64,000 nucleotides of DNA from Aphelenchoides besseyi (GCA_024699855.1 JAMPIQ010000002.1:4712001-4776000), one strand, 5' to 3'. Counted from the first letter of the stretch, positions 24,079-37,145 are shown. A program made the numbers and translations. Notes: a model not told the origin generated them from the sequence alone.

Positions 24079-24614
24079 ATGAGTGATAACGATTTTAGTG
24101 ATGGCGACGTACGTTTAGAATCTTTTGCTTCAACGAATGAGTTTACTTCATTTAGTTGGATGGCGATAGCAATGGTTCACCAGCAGCTTCCGGCTCAAAT
24201 GCCGATTCCAAGAAACATGCACGAGCTCAACACAACGCTTTAGAGCGAAGAAGGTAGATAAAACAGCTCAAGATCGAGAAGAACTGAGCAAATTGCTTTA
24301 GACGTGATAACATTAAAGACATGTACGGTTCGCTTCAGAACGAGATTTCAATGAACGGGAATGAGCGAGTAAGTTCGTTGTAAGTTCTTTTATGATAACC
24401 TATCTAATTCAAGGCTTCACGAGCTCATGTTTTGAAGAAGACGATTGAAAGCATCGAAGAGCAGAAATCCGAGAATCAAGAGCTCAGCGACGATCTTCAA
24501 CGAATTGAAGCTGAGAACAAGCGTCTAATTCAGGAGATTGCTGAACGTGAAGCAGCACTCCGCGAGCGTACTGCCACCGCATTCGAAACTCCAACAACTT
24601 CTAATCAGAATTAA
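24079..24614 (+). CDS. mxl-1: MAX-type bHLH-leucine zipper transcription factor (MXL-1-like)
   Basis: Four exons (24079-24108, 24156-24253, 24302-24368, 24414-24614) give 131 residues, the usual size for MAX. An acidic serine-rich start is followed by the basic region KKHARAQHNALERRRRDNIK. It keeps the H, E and R residues that read CACGTG, then a helix-loop-helix (DMYGSLQNEI ... ERASRAHVLKKTIESIE) and a zipper rich in Glu/Gln heptads (SDDLQRIEAENKRLIQEIAE). MAX is the common dimer partner of the MYC/MAD/MLX network. The third intron uses an AAG acceptor. Confidence 0.93.
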
Positions 24615-24867
24615 TTCGTAAAGTAAACGCCATCGTTTTAGTTGTCTTTTGATCTCCGTTATTCTGTTCCATAATAGTCACTAAGTGCTCAATAGAATTT
24701 TAATTTCCACAATTTGACAAATGTAAAAAGTAGTCAACATAAAAAACCGTAACAACATGCTTAAAAGTGGAAACTAATAGAACAACAATTTCAAATGTTT
24801 AAAGCACAAGCTTCCATATGGGGAATTTTAGGCACTTGAAACAACTTCTCCCCGCGGTTAATTCCAT

Positions 24868-27310
24868 CTAACAGAGTGATTTGTAGAGCTCGTCTTTGTC
24901 AAGAACACTTTGACTCAAATCCGGCAAATCTTCGGCTACGACACCTTCGATGGTGTTGATCTTCGAGTCGTCGACTAATTTTTTCAAACTAAATGACTTC
25001 GCATCGCCGCCTGCATCCTCGGTCTTCTCCGATTCGTCTTCTTCCAATTCCTTCAACGCGTTTCCTTGTGTTTCTTCCAAATAAGATTCCAAGAGCCAAA
25101 CGAAATGATCGTTCCCAAACATCGGAACGAGCTCTTCTTCTTGATCCCATTCGCTACGTTCTGGAATTTCCGCCGGTTTCGGCGATGCTTCGTTGGAACC
25201 GCCGTCTGGACGATGACCCGGAGTGTTGAAGACCTGAAAATCGTTTTAATACTCAAAAATCCGTTTCTTGAACAAACTTTTTTGCGCAGAAAGTTGATGA
25301 ACTTGGCACGTTCGTATGTGCCTAACTTGTTTTCGTCGATAAACTTCAAGAAATCGAACTGATGATTGTCGCGCATATGCTAAAGAGAACGATCAATAAG
25401 CTCGAGAACAAGCAGTCACTTCTACCTCCAACAATGCGGGAACTGTTTCTTGATTGTTGTTGCAGAATAAACAAACAGATCGAAATTGGTCTTCGTCGGT
25501 GTTGTCTTCCTGCCACTCGTTCCACGACTCCTCTTCTTCCTAAACAAACTAGTTTCTTCGTATTCAGTAATTTTTGTTCACCTCATCATCAGAATCAGCA
25601 AAAGTTGGCATCGAGTCTTCGAAATCCTCAGCCAACACTTCCAACCATCGCTTTCCGAGTTCCAAATAGTTGATGATGTAAAACTAAACAAAACATTCAC
25701 TCATAAGACCCTCTCTTCATTTACCTTGTCATAATAGTTGTTCGTTGGATTGACTTCCCGATGGTTTCGTTTACGCATATGTTCCCTAAATTACAAGTAA
25801 AATAACTTTCGTTTTTTGCTTCCAACTCACATGAGAATCATACGATCAGCAAACGTCTTTTCGCAGTAAATACACTCGTTGCTAAACGATTCTCTGTGAC
25901 ATGACTGCAATCAAACAACCCTACCGATTCATTTTTTCGCGAAGATACTCGATGTACTCGTGAACGAAAACCAAGTTGTCAGGTGATCCCAAATTCAAAC
26001 GATGAATACAGAAGAGATGATGAATGATTTTGGAACGATTCCCACGTGCAACATAACGACAGAAAATGCACGGCAACGAGAATGAAGAATCTTCGCGTTC
26101 TCGTTGTTGACAAGCAAGAGCTTCTTCCAGACGGCGCATAGCCAAACGTTGACGAAGAGCATAATCTTCGGGGACACGTTCAGACCTAGGATTTCGCATC
26201 TTTTCTTTCATTTCTCCACGTATACTTACATTTCAAAGTAATATTCAACTTTTCCAAACAACGGATCACCTTCTTTCGGCACGATCTTCGGGAAAACGTC
26301 AGTAATCGATTGCTTGGCAAATCGTTGGCGCCAATGTTCGACGTATCGTTTCGGATCTACAATCAAATCCACTTCTTCGATTACGATCTGATGTTCAGTC
26401 AACAAATGACTAAAAACAACATATCAATCAGTTATTCTACGTTCGTACAAGAACTCACTCAGAAAACTTCTCAATGAAATCGGGCAAATCGAAGAACTGC
26501 AAACACGAAAGACACATCGTAGGTCCTCCCCATTTTGGAGCGTATCCAACCGGCGGTACGGTACCAGACAACGTGCGAATTCGTCCACGTGGAATGATCA
26601 ACGAAGGCTTCTGATTGGCACGAGGAGTATCGTCATCATCAGAAGAGAATGGTTCTTCCAAATCGTAGTCGTCATAATCGAAGCTTTCGCCGGTCGAATT
26701 CACGGAGTACGACTTGTTGCGAAACTTTCCATTCGCTGAAATTTCATTTAAATAAAAGTATTTGAAGTTGCTTACAAGTCGTCGACGAACGGTTACGCTT
26801 CTTCTCTTCGCCTGAAGTTGCTCCACCGTCCTGAGATTGAACAGTCGAAGTGGAACGTGTCTTGTTGTTGGCAACTCGTCCCGGTTTCTCGTCGAACGAC
26901 TGTTTGCTCTTGGATCCCGTCTTGGAACGATTGTAAGACTGACGACGATCTTTTGCTGTTCGATCAGCGCCGTTGGCCGACTTGTTGTCGGTGGATGTTT
27001 GACGTTTGTATTGTTGCGAGCTGTTACTCACTTGTCGGTTGAACTAAAACCAGAGGGTTCAAGAAAAAAAGCAAAAGGTTCCTTACGTTCTTGGGCTTAT
27101 TTGCTTCTGTGGTAGGTTCTTTGTTGCTTTCTTGCGACTGCAATCGATCTTTGCGCGCCTTCTCTTCCACCGCTCGTTTCAACGAATCGGGATCGATCAA
27201 AATTGGCTAAACCCAGTGGTCAATGGAGACTGTTTCCGTTCACCAACCTCAATTCCGACTTCATCGTCACGATTCTTCTCGGCCGCTTGTCCGTTCTTCT
27301 TCGTAGCCAT
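24868..27310 (-). CDS. ZNF277-like C2H2 zinc-finger protein
   Basis: About 12 exons from ATG at 27310 to TAG at 24868 code for roughly 630 residues. The first 200 residues are low-complexity and basic/serine-rich (SSQQYKRQTSTDNKSANG). Then come conserved ZNF277 blocks: CLSCLQFFDLPDFIEKFSEH, SLPCIFCRYVARGNRSKIIH, CIYCEKTFADRMILMEHMRK with HREVNPTNNYYDKFYIINYL, CLFCNNNQETVPALLEHMRD, and NKLGTYERAKFINFLRKKVF. The C-terminal third is acidic. Vertebrate ZNF277 associates with Polycomb proteins and with ribosomal protein uS5; whether this holds here is unknown. The disordered N-terminal extension is unusual for the family. Confidence 0.88.
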
Positions 27311-28826
27311 CAGTTTAAGTGCGGCGTTTGAGTCCGATTTTTGGACGAAAATCGTATTTTAACCTGCAAACCACTTTGAATAAGCAGGTTCACGGCGGGA
27401 TCACGAACTACCTAAACGATTACCGTAAACAAAAAAAGCCCCGAAATGACGCCGATTTTCGTTGTTTGTTGTTTTTGAAGCGCCGACGCGAAAGAGCGCA
27501 CGTTTGAGCAGAAAGACGCAATCGCGGCAAAAGCGCGACGCGGAGTTTGAGCAGATGGACGGTCGCGAAAACACGAAGAACGTTGCGAAATCGCGCGGAT
27601 TAAAACGAACGGCGCCAAACCAACATTTCCGCCCCAAATTCCAACAAAATTTTTCTGGAAATTTCGCTCAAAATTCCGAATTTGTTTTCTGCAGACTTCA
27701 ATTTAACACTTCCACGTGTTCCGGACCGCGAACTGCACGCCGAAAACCCACGGCCAACGACGTCGCCGTTTTTCGCCGCTCAAGTTTTTGTTATTTGCAT
27801 GATAAACATTAGCCGCCATTTACGAACCCACGAACCTGAAGCGTTTCGACTGGAAATGGGATTCGTGGTGAAGAGACGAAACTTTCACTTCGGAGATCGT
27901 GATCTTCGAGTTTCTCCTCAACCTTCTCGTCCTCTGGAATCGCATTGTAGGAAAAGAAATCTGCGAATACATTCGGAAGTACAAACTCCGAAGACAAATT
28001 CACATCGAAAACGCTCGGAAAGAAGAGTTCCACGTGTAACTTATCATCGTTCCCAGAGGTTGACAATGCGCGTGATGGACCTGACAAAATTTCCGAGTGG
28101 GTGGGAGAAAATTCTTATGGAATTTTTCTTCAACGCGCAATGAACAGAAAGCAGAACGAAGAGACCAACGACTAGGCGCCGTTTTCTGCCACCGATAACA
28201 ACACTGAAAAAGAAGACGGCCGCGGAAAATAGCGAACAACTGGAAGAGAGAACTGCAGTTGCAAGAAAAAGGTTTGAGGGTGGAGAGCGACAACAAAATC
28301 ACGTGCGACAAATGGAAATTAAGTTGTTTATGAGCAATTAAAGAGCTTGGAACCTCAGCAACAACTCGTCGTTCGATCCTGTCGATTTGGTCGAAGCTTC
28401 GAAGATTAGCAATTGAAATGACACATCTACGCAGCCATGGAAATCGTAAACAAAATCGTAATGCTATTTTGGACTTTTAAGCATGACCTCCGATTTCCAT
28501 CTCGTTCATCGGAACGGCCGCTTGATCATGGGAACAGAAAAAGGTCGAAGCGGTTTCTGTGTTTGTTTTTGCTTTTGACTGATCACATGAATCGTTTTAT
28601 TTACGTTGCCCCCCTATTTCATTGCCTTTAGAGGCTGAACAACCAAACTAGTAAGAACGAGAAAACTGCTAGTCATGTATAATCAAACATCCCAAATAAG
28701 ATCATCAAAGTTCATGTTAAAAAAACAATGGAGAATCAAAACAACAAAAGCAAAAATTTGAATTTCAAGGCGAATATTCAAAGCGATTTTCATTTTCACT
28801 TGTTCTGCCGAACGACTTTTGAACTT
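27311..28826. other. Gene-free, CpG-rich region with phased A/T runs
   Basis: Overlapping frames up to about 150 codons occur on both strands but lack splice structure and domains. Around 27640-27710 short A-runs and T-runs recur about every 10-13 bp (AAATT, AAAATTTTT, AAATTT, AAAATT, AATTT). A short plus-strand ATG frame at about 28482 ends after roughly 31 codons and is not supported as a gene. Confidence 0.4.
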
Positions 28827-29164
28827 ATGTCTTCATCGTATTGCGATTTCGAGGATTCCGTGGATTACATGCAACGACTTCTAATCGTTTCCGTCTTTTT
28901 GCCCTTTCTTTTAAATCTGCTCTCCATCGCATTCTTGGTCTACACCACCTACTTGACAATCAATTTGCAGAACATGGTCGACGCATCAACTGCTGCGTAA
29001 GTTTCTGTTGACTGCTTTTCGTCATTCACTCGTTTAGAGCCCATTGGTTCATACAAAAGACTTGGAAGATTGGAATCGGAAAAACGTTGAAATTCAGATT
29101 GAATGAATTTGCCAGTACGCGCCCCGATTTGCAACCTTTGATTCAATCGCCGTCAATTTATTGA
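28827..29164 (+). CDS. Small single-pass membrane protein
   Basis: Two exons (28827-28997 and 29038-29164) join in frame to give about 98 residues. After MSSSYCDFEDSVDYMQR comes one strong hydrophobic segment (LLIVSVFLPFLLNLLSIAFL then VYTTYL) and a basic tail (KTWKIGIGKTLKFRLNEF). The same frame is open upstream to an ATG at 28728, so a 33-residue longer form is possible. AATAAA lies 15 bp after the stop (29179). Family unknown; it may be a nematode-specific membrane microprotein. Confidence 0.55.
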
Positions 29165-32100
29165 TGATTCTTGTTGTAAATAAAAGAAGGATTAGAGAAC
29201 TTTGGCGGTTTCTGGAGTCAATTGTCGACACTTAATTGCTCTGGATCGACCTTCGAAGCGATTGAAAGGTGTTGAGCCGCTTTGGTTGAACTTCAAAACT
29301 ACCGACTTTCGACATTCCACTCGACTGCTCATTCTACCGACTTGTTTTCAGGCATTCGTACTGTAAAATTGCGTATATTTTCGGCGTGTGCCGCATTGCA
29401 CCTGCCTTCTGTTGCGTTCTATTAAAACGACGGCACGCGTAACAAAGTGCTTGTTGACCATTACGAATAGTAGAATACGTTTGACTTCCGGTCAATATGC
29501 ATTTTCTCTCGCCAGTTTCGAATGAATGCAGCGGCATCTTAAGAAGGTTGAGTGGTCATTCGAATTGACAAGTTGCATCGAAGTTTCCGCACAAACAACA
29601 AAGAAACGATCCTCGCAGTACTTCCGTTGCGCTCGTTCGTGATTACGAACGAATTGGTGGGTCGGTTAAATAGCGAAGTTGATCCGTTCATTCCACCTGT
29701 CAAAACGATTTGAGTCGGCAGTCACGACTGAACGTTCGTTGTGCGTCGACTGTAGATTGTCCGATTGATGTTATTAAGCGTACGGATTTTGTCATTGCAG
29801 CGCCGAGACTTCAAACTTTCGCACAAGAGACATCTGAAACGAGAGGCCTCAAGCGGATGATCGACGGTCTGATAGGAAAAGAGTCGGCTTGTCAAATTTT
29901 GAAGTCCCGATGCGATGTCCGTAAGAACACGATGACGTTTGAGCTCAAATTTCTTCTTCCCGCTCGTCTTTTTTTGTTTCGGCCATTGGACTTTGTTGTG
30001 GACGAGCAGGTAGTCGAAACTTATCATCAGCAGCTCGATTCCGATGTAAATTTGCCATGTCCTTTGGTTGGTCGTTGCAGCTGTTGAACGAGAGTGCGGA
30101 AACAAGTTTCGCACTTACCGTACTTTCCCATTCGACCGTGAACTCTCGGATATGATCGATCGCCTTCTGACCGTCCTATTTCCACGTCGAATTCATTGCA
30201 AATTCCCGACGTTTTTGGCCCCATTGGTTGCGTGCAAAAAGTAGGCTTCAGAATTGACGGACAGCTCGTGGGATTTTCGCGTTTTAATTAAAATTGCGCG
30301 CCATCAAAGCGAATTCCATTGCGCGACTTGAGCGCGTGGATTTCGAAAAAAACTCACCAGCAATTTCACTCAAACGGCCGGAGACCAAAAGTTTCGACCA
30401 CAAACCTCCGACTCTCAACATTTCGTCCCTAATTTCGCGCACTCGGCAATTTTCGCGTTCGGGATTCTTGGCCGACGTCCTGTTTAAAAATTCTACGCAC
30501 CAACGTTTCCCGTTGCCAACCGACGACGTTAATTCTTGAGTCTTGTCATCGGCCAGTTTGTTTGCTAATTGACCGAATTGTGAACGGCCAACTTCCTCCA
30601 AAAGCTGCGACCTAATTTGATAAACGTTGCAGCGACCGAACTATCCATCTGGTTGCCACTTGTCATCAACAGCGGTCCGAATTTGGTGCCAAAATATTCG
30701 AAACGGGGGCCCTGGATTAGTGGTGGTGATCTGTCCGTTGCGCATTTCCTTCTACTCTTCGCACTCATGAATTCGCAGTTTTGATGCAAAAAACTTCGAA
30801 GTTAAGAGGTGCCAATAACTGTACGCCTCTGTCTTCCAACTTATGGACCAAAAAAGCTCTACGGCTCATTTGGTTACTTGCCGCTCCTCATTGTCCATGA
30901 GCTTCCAACTGCTTATTCGCTCCCTCTCATTGTTCACGTTGCGCAGATGTGTTTTCTGGTTGGCAAGTCGGATTGTAATCCGAAGTCTTAATTCGCCCGT
31001 TGAACATGTCTATCATTAGTTTTCCATTAAGAGGGTTGTGTTTTGTCCTTCGATTTCACAGCTGGAAATCGCAATTAGGACCCGTGGATTGGCCGCAACA
31101 TTCCATTACCTGTGAGATTTCCGCATGTTCGTGTCAATTGACCAGCCAAACTGACGGTAATTTTCGTGTCCTTCACCCGCAGTTACAACGAGCAATTTGT
31201 CGAGGGCAATCGACTTGTTCATAACCACAAATTCCTTGCGTTCACTCACCTTCACGGTTCCCGTTAGAACACTTCTCATGTTATGTTTTATGTTTATCTT
31301 CTCGATCAGCAATACGGTCAGTCAGTATTCAAATTGCCCGCAAGCCGAATTTCCACTGCTGGAGATCGCTTTGTTTCTCTCAAGCTGAACCATTGATTTG
31401 GTTCATTGTTCGTCGTGTACTTAACGCGCAATCGTCTCGACCCCAAATTGGCTCGTTTGTTTCTCCCTTATAACTGACCCCCGGACAAATGACCCTTGAG
31501 GAATTAGGGGCGTAGAAGATCGTAGCAAGTGTTTACCGCAGGGCGACCGAATCTTTAGGGTCCGGAACTTTCGTATGTTTATTTCGAAGATGTCGAGATT
31601 ATTTTCGTGCTCCCAAAACTCCCGCCGGTTTCTACGCCAAACGGTGGTTGTTAATTAGCGAGGTCGATGAATAGAAACGAAAAGGACGAGGTGTACGAAT
31701 TTTGGAGACAACAAAAAGTCGTGCCGTGCTTCCGTTTTGATTATCACACTCCTTCGCTTCAAGTGGCCGTAGGATTTCGCTTCGTGTCCGGTTTTGTCGT
31801 GTGTCATATTCTGCGGGGGAAATTTGCAAAATTTCGCTTTTACGCCTCGGAAAATCTGTTAAATTCGATTTTCCACTTTGTGCCCGCAACTCCCGACTAT
31901 GCGCGTCTTTGAGTTCCACCGATCAACTCTTCTCCGCTTCGAGACGGACGCTTTTTGGAAATTGCGAGTTAAAAGCAGTCGATTTACCTGCCAAAATTGC
32001 GCAGTTTTCAAATGCCACCGACTGTGACGGCGAATTTTGGTCAAAGAAAAACCTTTGCGTTTCATTCAAAACTTTCTTTTCAACGCCCCAAAATTGTAGG

Positions 32101-32992
32101 CGTCCAAGCAATTTTGCGTCCTTTCATCTTCGGCGTATTCACCATTGGGTCTTTTGTGGGAACGGAAGTGACCAACGATTCACACCTTTCAATTTTGCTG
32201 TTGTCCTGACGATGGCGCCTGTTCTTTTTCGCGCACTCCCTATTCTTCTTGTCCCCGAACATATGGACACACGGATTGACGTGCGTGTTTATGAGCTGGA
32301 ATCAGATAAAACGAAAAGCGGAACTCAAAATTTGCACTTTCCACATCAACCGAACTGTCCAATTGGAGACACTACGCGCACGCAATTTGACAACTTGGAT
32401 GAGCGGTTCAGCTACTTGGCAAATACAAGGTCCAAAATCGTCCAGGTCGCGCGATTGACATTCCGAATTACTTCGTCATTTCACACACCCGATTGAGCGT
32501 CTTCGAAAGACGGACACGTGCTGAAGAGTTTGTTCGCTCGTCAAGTAGTCAAAGTCGCATGTTGGTCATCGTCGAGCTGAACAAGCGCGTATGTTTACTC
32601 AAGCGAGTAACTCGCTCATCTACCGGAAGTCATTGGCAATTTCACTTGCGCGACCTGTAGACTTACCAATCCTACAATGCCAAACCCACAACTTACGTCA
32701 GTCTCATTTCTATTCTTTTCGGACACTATAACCAAAAAACTTAAAAAGAGTGGTTGGGAGATCGGTAGTGTGGGGCCGAATCAAATTGCAAGGCCGCTTA
32801 TTGAAACAGAAGTCGAATAGCGGAACTCGAAGGCCAAGATCGACTTTCGCCCTGGGCACCTGGTGACTTTGCTCTTGTCAATCTCACAGCACAGAAATTC
32901 TATACTTCGAGTTCGCGTTCACCCTCCGCCAACTACGCGCCATTCGTTCGCTTTTCTAAGTTACAAGATCTCAGATAAAGTTAATTTCAGCA
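29165..32992. other. 3.8-kb gene-free region upstream of Frizzled
   Basis: Open frames up to 231 codons (31801-32496) and 125 codons (29710-30087) exist, with equally long frames on other strands. None has a domain, signal peptide or splice support. Several blocks (30280-30500, 31800-32150) are CpG-rich with A/T clusters spaced about one helical turn apart. It probably contains the Frizzled promoter and 5' UTR intron(s): a TTAATTTCAG lies 2 nt before the Frizzled ATG. Confidence 0.4.
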
Positions 32993-35394
32993 ATGCGTGC
33001 TTTTCTGATACTGCTCGTGAGTGCTCAATTGGTAATGCAATTGGTTGTTGCCACCAAAAAATGCGAACCAATTACGATACCACTCTGCAAAAACATTGGC
33101 TACAACACCACAGCTTATCCGAACTCTCTTGGCCATGAAACACAAGAGGAAGCCGGTTTGGAAGTGCATCAGTTTTACGCGTTGGTCGAAGTGGGATGTT
33201 ATGTTCATCTCAGGTTTATGCTTTGTGGTTCGTTTTCACTTTGCCCGAATCTTAATCAGTGATATGTCTTTTCAGGAATTTACAGTCCGATTTGTCAAAA
33301 TGATTACGATCTCGACATTTTGCCGTGTCAAGAAGTTTGCAACGAAGCACAACGAAAATGTTCACCGTTGATGGAACAACACGGCTTCAAATGGCCCGAT
33401 ACACTCAATTGTGATCGTTTGCCACGTTTCAAAGATCAACAATCTACGGGAACTTTGTGTGCTGCACCACCCGATGCAACTCGTTCAGACAAATCGAAGG
33501 CCATCGATGAAGACAGTTCATTTAAAGTTGACGAAGAGCACAATCGAGTCAATGTCGATCGATCACGTGGACACAAAAGACCACCAGCTGTGCGTCCAAC
33601 TTCAACTGCCGATCGCTGTGATTGTCAGTGTACAACTCCATTCCGATTGATTTCAACAGAAAGTGGAAATTCGAACTTGTTTCAAGTCCAAAATGTTTCC
33701 AATTGCGCGTATTCGTGCGATGGTCTCTTGAACAATCCAACTCAGATAGATCGTGATTTCGTTCGCAAGTGGACGCTTATTTTGTAGGTTCTATAACGAA
33801 ATTGAGTGTTTAATTCCAACGATTTAGTACTGCTATTTGTTTTGGTCTTTCGTTCTTTACGGTCTTGACCTTTTCGATCGATTTGAATCGATTCCCATAT
33901 CCAGAACGGCCGATTCTTTACTTCGCACTTTGTCAGTCACTTTTTGCTGTTGGATACCTTGTTCCGGCACTATATGATGGCGAGCCACTTGGATGTGAAT
34001 CCGGACTTCTTCGTCAAGCAAATTCGCCAATTGCAAAAAGCGGAAGTTTCGGTTGCACGATTGTTTTCGGTTTGGTTTACTACTTCTCGATGGCTGGTGC
34101 AGCATTCTGGGTGGTTCTGACCGTTTCGTTCCTGTTGGCAGCCGTTCCACATTGGTCATGCGAATGGATTGCCCATTGGAGTCCTCGTTTCCATGTGCTT
34201 GCATGGGGAATTCCGGCAATTCAAACTGCATTGGTTTACTACTTCGGTGCCGTAGACGGTGATCCATTAACGGGAGTTTGTTCGGTTGGTAACACAAACA
34301 CCGAGTGGCTTCTTATTTTTGTGATTGGTAAGTTGAATTTCGGCAAACTTCTTTTAACTAATCTTTGACTTTAGCGCCTCTTGCTTTCTACCTCGTTGTT
34401 GGGCTTCTTTGTTTGTTCACCGGCTTCCGCAACCTTTGCGGCATTCGCGCCAATCTCAAAAAAACTCATCCAAGCATTGACAAAACGAGCAAATTGACTC
34501 AACTTATGTCGAAAATCGGACTTTTTGCCGCCATTTACTCGGTTTCCATTTTGCTACAACTCGCACTTCTCAGCTTCGAGTACGTGAATCGACCAAAGTG
34601 GGAACGAGCGCTTCTCTGTCCGTTGTGTTTGATCGATCAGCTGCCAACCAGTGAGTTTTACAGAATCGATTGCAAAATCGACTGAAAAAAAGACAAGAAA
34701 ATGTTCCAACTTACAAAAGTTGATTGGCGAAAATGAGCCAAACATTGCAAATGCTCGGAGCTAAAGGCACAAAATTCGTTTGTACGGACGATGAAAGAGC
34801 TAAATAGAGATCGTGTGTTTGGGTTGTCTGCACTCGTGCGGAGCCCATCAACTGATCGGACCATTAGCTGAAGAGAACTGAATGCAGCGGTAGTGCTGAA
34901 AATGCCCGTGATGATTCTTGAATTGGTTTCGCAACTAAATCTGATTAGTTAATGACGAGAACCCTTGGCTGTCTGAGGCAAATTTGAATTAAAAACTCCG
35001 TTAAAATAAAGGAAATCAAAACAAAAAACTAAACCTGAAACTTTCAGATGATACTTTGTATTACATGTCGTTGATGAAAACGGTTGCCGTGATGATAACC
35101 GGATGGTCGTCAGCAGTTTGGATCCTCTCACCAAAAACCATTCAGTCATGGAAACAACGTTTGTGTTGTCAAACTAGCCAATACGCAACATTGCCAGTGC
35201 CATTTGGTGACCATTTGGTTGGACCCTATCAACAGATTCCTCAGCTTCCAAAAAACCCACCTCCACATAATCAAATGAATAAAGCCATGTATCCATCGCC
35301 GATTCTCGATGTTTACAACTCACATGAAATTGTTGGATCTCCGTTTCTGTGCACGACAATGCGACACAACGGCTATTATCCTGATAATGTTTAA
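32993..35394 (+). CDS. Frizzled-family Wnt receptor
   Basis: Five or more exons code for about 610 residues. A signal peptide (MRAFLILLVSAQLVMQLVVA) leads into a complete cysteine-rich domain (KKCEPITIPLCKNIGYNTT, YYALVEVGC-like segment, CGIYSPIC, LPCQEVCNEAQRKC, WPDTLNCDRLP). A basic, disulfide-bearing linker is followed by seven membrane segments (CFGLSFFTVLTFSIDLNRFP, YERPILYFALCQS-like, GLVYYFSMAGAAFWVVLTVS, WGIPAIQTALVYYFGAVDGD, APLAFYLVVGLLCLF, GLFAAIYSVSILLQLALLSF, MKTVAVMITGWSSAVWIL). The Dishevelled-binding KTxxxW motif (KTIQSW, 35134-35151) follows at once. A 397-nt intron (34651-35047), long for this genome, splits TM6 from TM7. The C-terminus DNV resembles a class III PDZ ligand. 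I cannot tell which nematode Frizzled (mom-5, cfz-2, lin-17, mig-1) is the orthologue. AATAAA at 35618. Confidence 0.94.
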
Positions 35395-35802
35395 GTATAG
35401 ATTATTCTAAGTCATTCGTCTTGTTATCCACTACTGTAAAACCTTATCCGATTGATCTCATTGCTATCAATTAACGGAGCCACCTTTTGGTATTGTAAGC
35501 CGTATCTCGCCTGTATTTCGAGCTTAAACGTGCATTTTGCACTTCTAATTTTTCGTTCTCCTACACGAATTGGGTATCGTGTTCAATGTCTAATTGTTAT
35601 TTGTACATATTGAAGGCAATAAACTTGACCAATTTAACCATGAAGTTATTTATTTGAAGTAAACACACGTTGCGGGAAATACAAAGCACCAAATTGGCTG
35701 TAAGTTTACACTTTGCGTTTGGACCTGAGTTACGGCTGAGAAAAAAGAAACCCGAGTAATAAAAAACAAAAGTAGAAAACTAAGTCTTGTTAATTGGCTG
35801 TA
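35395..35802. other. 3' UTR of Frizzled and convergent gap
   Basis: Contains the AATAAA of Frizzled at 35618-35623; nothing else is supported. Confidence 0.5.
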
Positions 35803-37145
35803 TTACACTTCACATTGTTCCTCAATTTGAGGTTTGCGATTAGCCAAAACCTGTCGTTTAAGATCGAAAAGCAAGTTCAACAAATTGCGCAACTGTTTGG
35901 CAGTTTCGAGCATGAATTCTTCGAGATCCTGACCATGAGCTTGTTCACTGTTTGCCAGAAGGGCTACATATTCATTTAAACCGCAGGTCGAACCTAAAAG
36001 CCACAATTGAAATATCGAACAGCAATCTCAACCGACCAATACGTGGCATGAGATCTTTGGACAACTGCTCAATCATGTCAACTGCATCGCGAACAATGTG
36101 TTCCGAATGAAACAGCAGAGTCTGAATCTCTGTAGCACATTTGTAAAGTGTCGGTGACGATCCTAATTGCATCACAGCTCCTGAATCGGGTGTTGTTGAA
36201 GTCGAGCGACTCGAAGACAATGGTGGCAAAGAACTCAAATGTCGAAGTTCGCTGTTTAATTTGGCCGGGAAAAGACGTTTCGGTGTGTGATTGAAAATCA
36301 ATGATTTCGGTCGATCGCGAGACAAGTCGACCAATTCGCTGGTCTTTTCGCTGATCGTACGCAAACTGTCCGAGAGATTCTCGATTGTCGGTGTACTCTA
36401 AAGACAAACAACAAATCATTATCTTGCTCAAATCAGCCTACTTGAAGTGATGTATTGGCTGATCGTAATCGAACGGCTCTCAACTTCTCGGTATTCAGAT
36501 CGTGTTCCAACTTTCTGATTTCTTCGAGTTGTCCGCTATCCGCCTTCTTTAAACGCTGATTTTCAGCTTCCAAGTTTCGATTTTCGAACATCAGTTTGTG
36601 ATTTCCATCTTCCAATTTGCGGTTTCTTTTTTTCTCGGCTTCCAACTGCTTTTGTAATGTTTCCACTGTGAGAGTTTGCAACTGATAGGTGTGAGTTAAA
36701 TTCTCCCATTTGTACGATAGATTTTTCCTTCTAAAATTGTGATGACGTTAACACAATTGTTGAGCTGCTTACTCTTTCTTTTCCGTCAAATATTTTTGCT
36801 CCAACTTTGCACAACGATTGCAGCCCTTGAATGAATCATTGGTATATGAGCCTGAAAGTAATGCTTAGAAGGAAGTTTGTAAGAACCAATTCTTACGTCG
36901 TCGATCGTCGGAGAAAGTGTGATTGTTGCGATCTGAAGGCGTATATTCGCAGTGAATGTTTCCGTTGATTGACGATGTTCGACTCATATCGCACGTTGCC
37001 TCTTCGTGGCATTGGATTTGAGGACGAGTGATAGAATTCGAATTTTCACTACTCCTGAAAGATTAGTGAATAATACGAATGGATATCCCGTAGGTTTTGC
37101 TAGTTTTGCGTACCTATGCTTAGTTCGATAGAATATACCGTGCAT
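35803..37145 (-). CDS. Coiled-coil protein of unknown family
   Basis: Starts MHGIFYRTKHRSSENSN at 37145 and ends QIEEQCEV at 35803, about 350 residues in six or more exons. The N-terminus is polar. A CNRCAKLEQKYLTEKKE segment precedes a continuous coiled coil of about 75 residues (LTVETLQKQLEAEKKRNRKL ... LEAENQRLKKADSGQLEEIR). A serine/proline-rich linker (SSLPPLSSSRSTSTTPDSG) and a helical C-terminal region (QDLEEFMLETAKQLRNLLNL) follow. I do not recognise a domain. The layout fits a centrosomal, cytoskeletal or adaptor scaffold, which is inference only. Confidence 0.7.

Noticed and set aside
27462..28143. Overlapping plus-strand ORFs of 116 and 153 codons near the ZNF277 promoter.
   Set aside because: Equally long frames lie on the minus strand, no splice structure, and sequence shows phased A/T runs typical of the non-coding blocks here.
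29334..29537. Minus-strand ORF with CYACRRFNR, briefly considered as a nuclear-receptor zinc finger.
   Set aside because: The cysteine spacing does not match a receptor DNA-binding domain and no neighbouring exon continues it.
29710..30114. Overlapping 125- and 130-codon ORFs on opposite strands.
   Set aside because: No splice sites, domain or signal peptide on either strand; mutually antisense open frames suggest low stop density.
31801..32496. 231-codon plus-strand ORF, the longest unspliced frame in the window.
   Set aside because: Long frames exist on the opposite strand in the same block, no domain or repeat is visible, composition is odd, and it lies in a CpG-rich block where stop codons are scarce.
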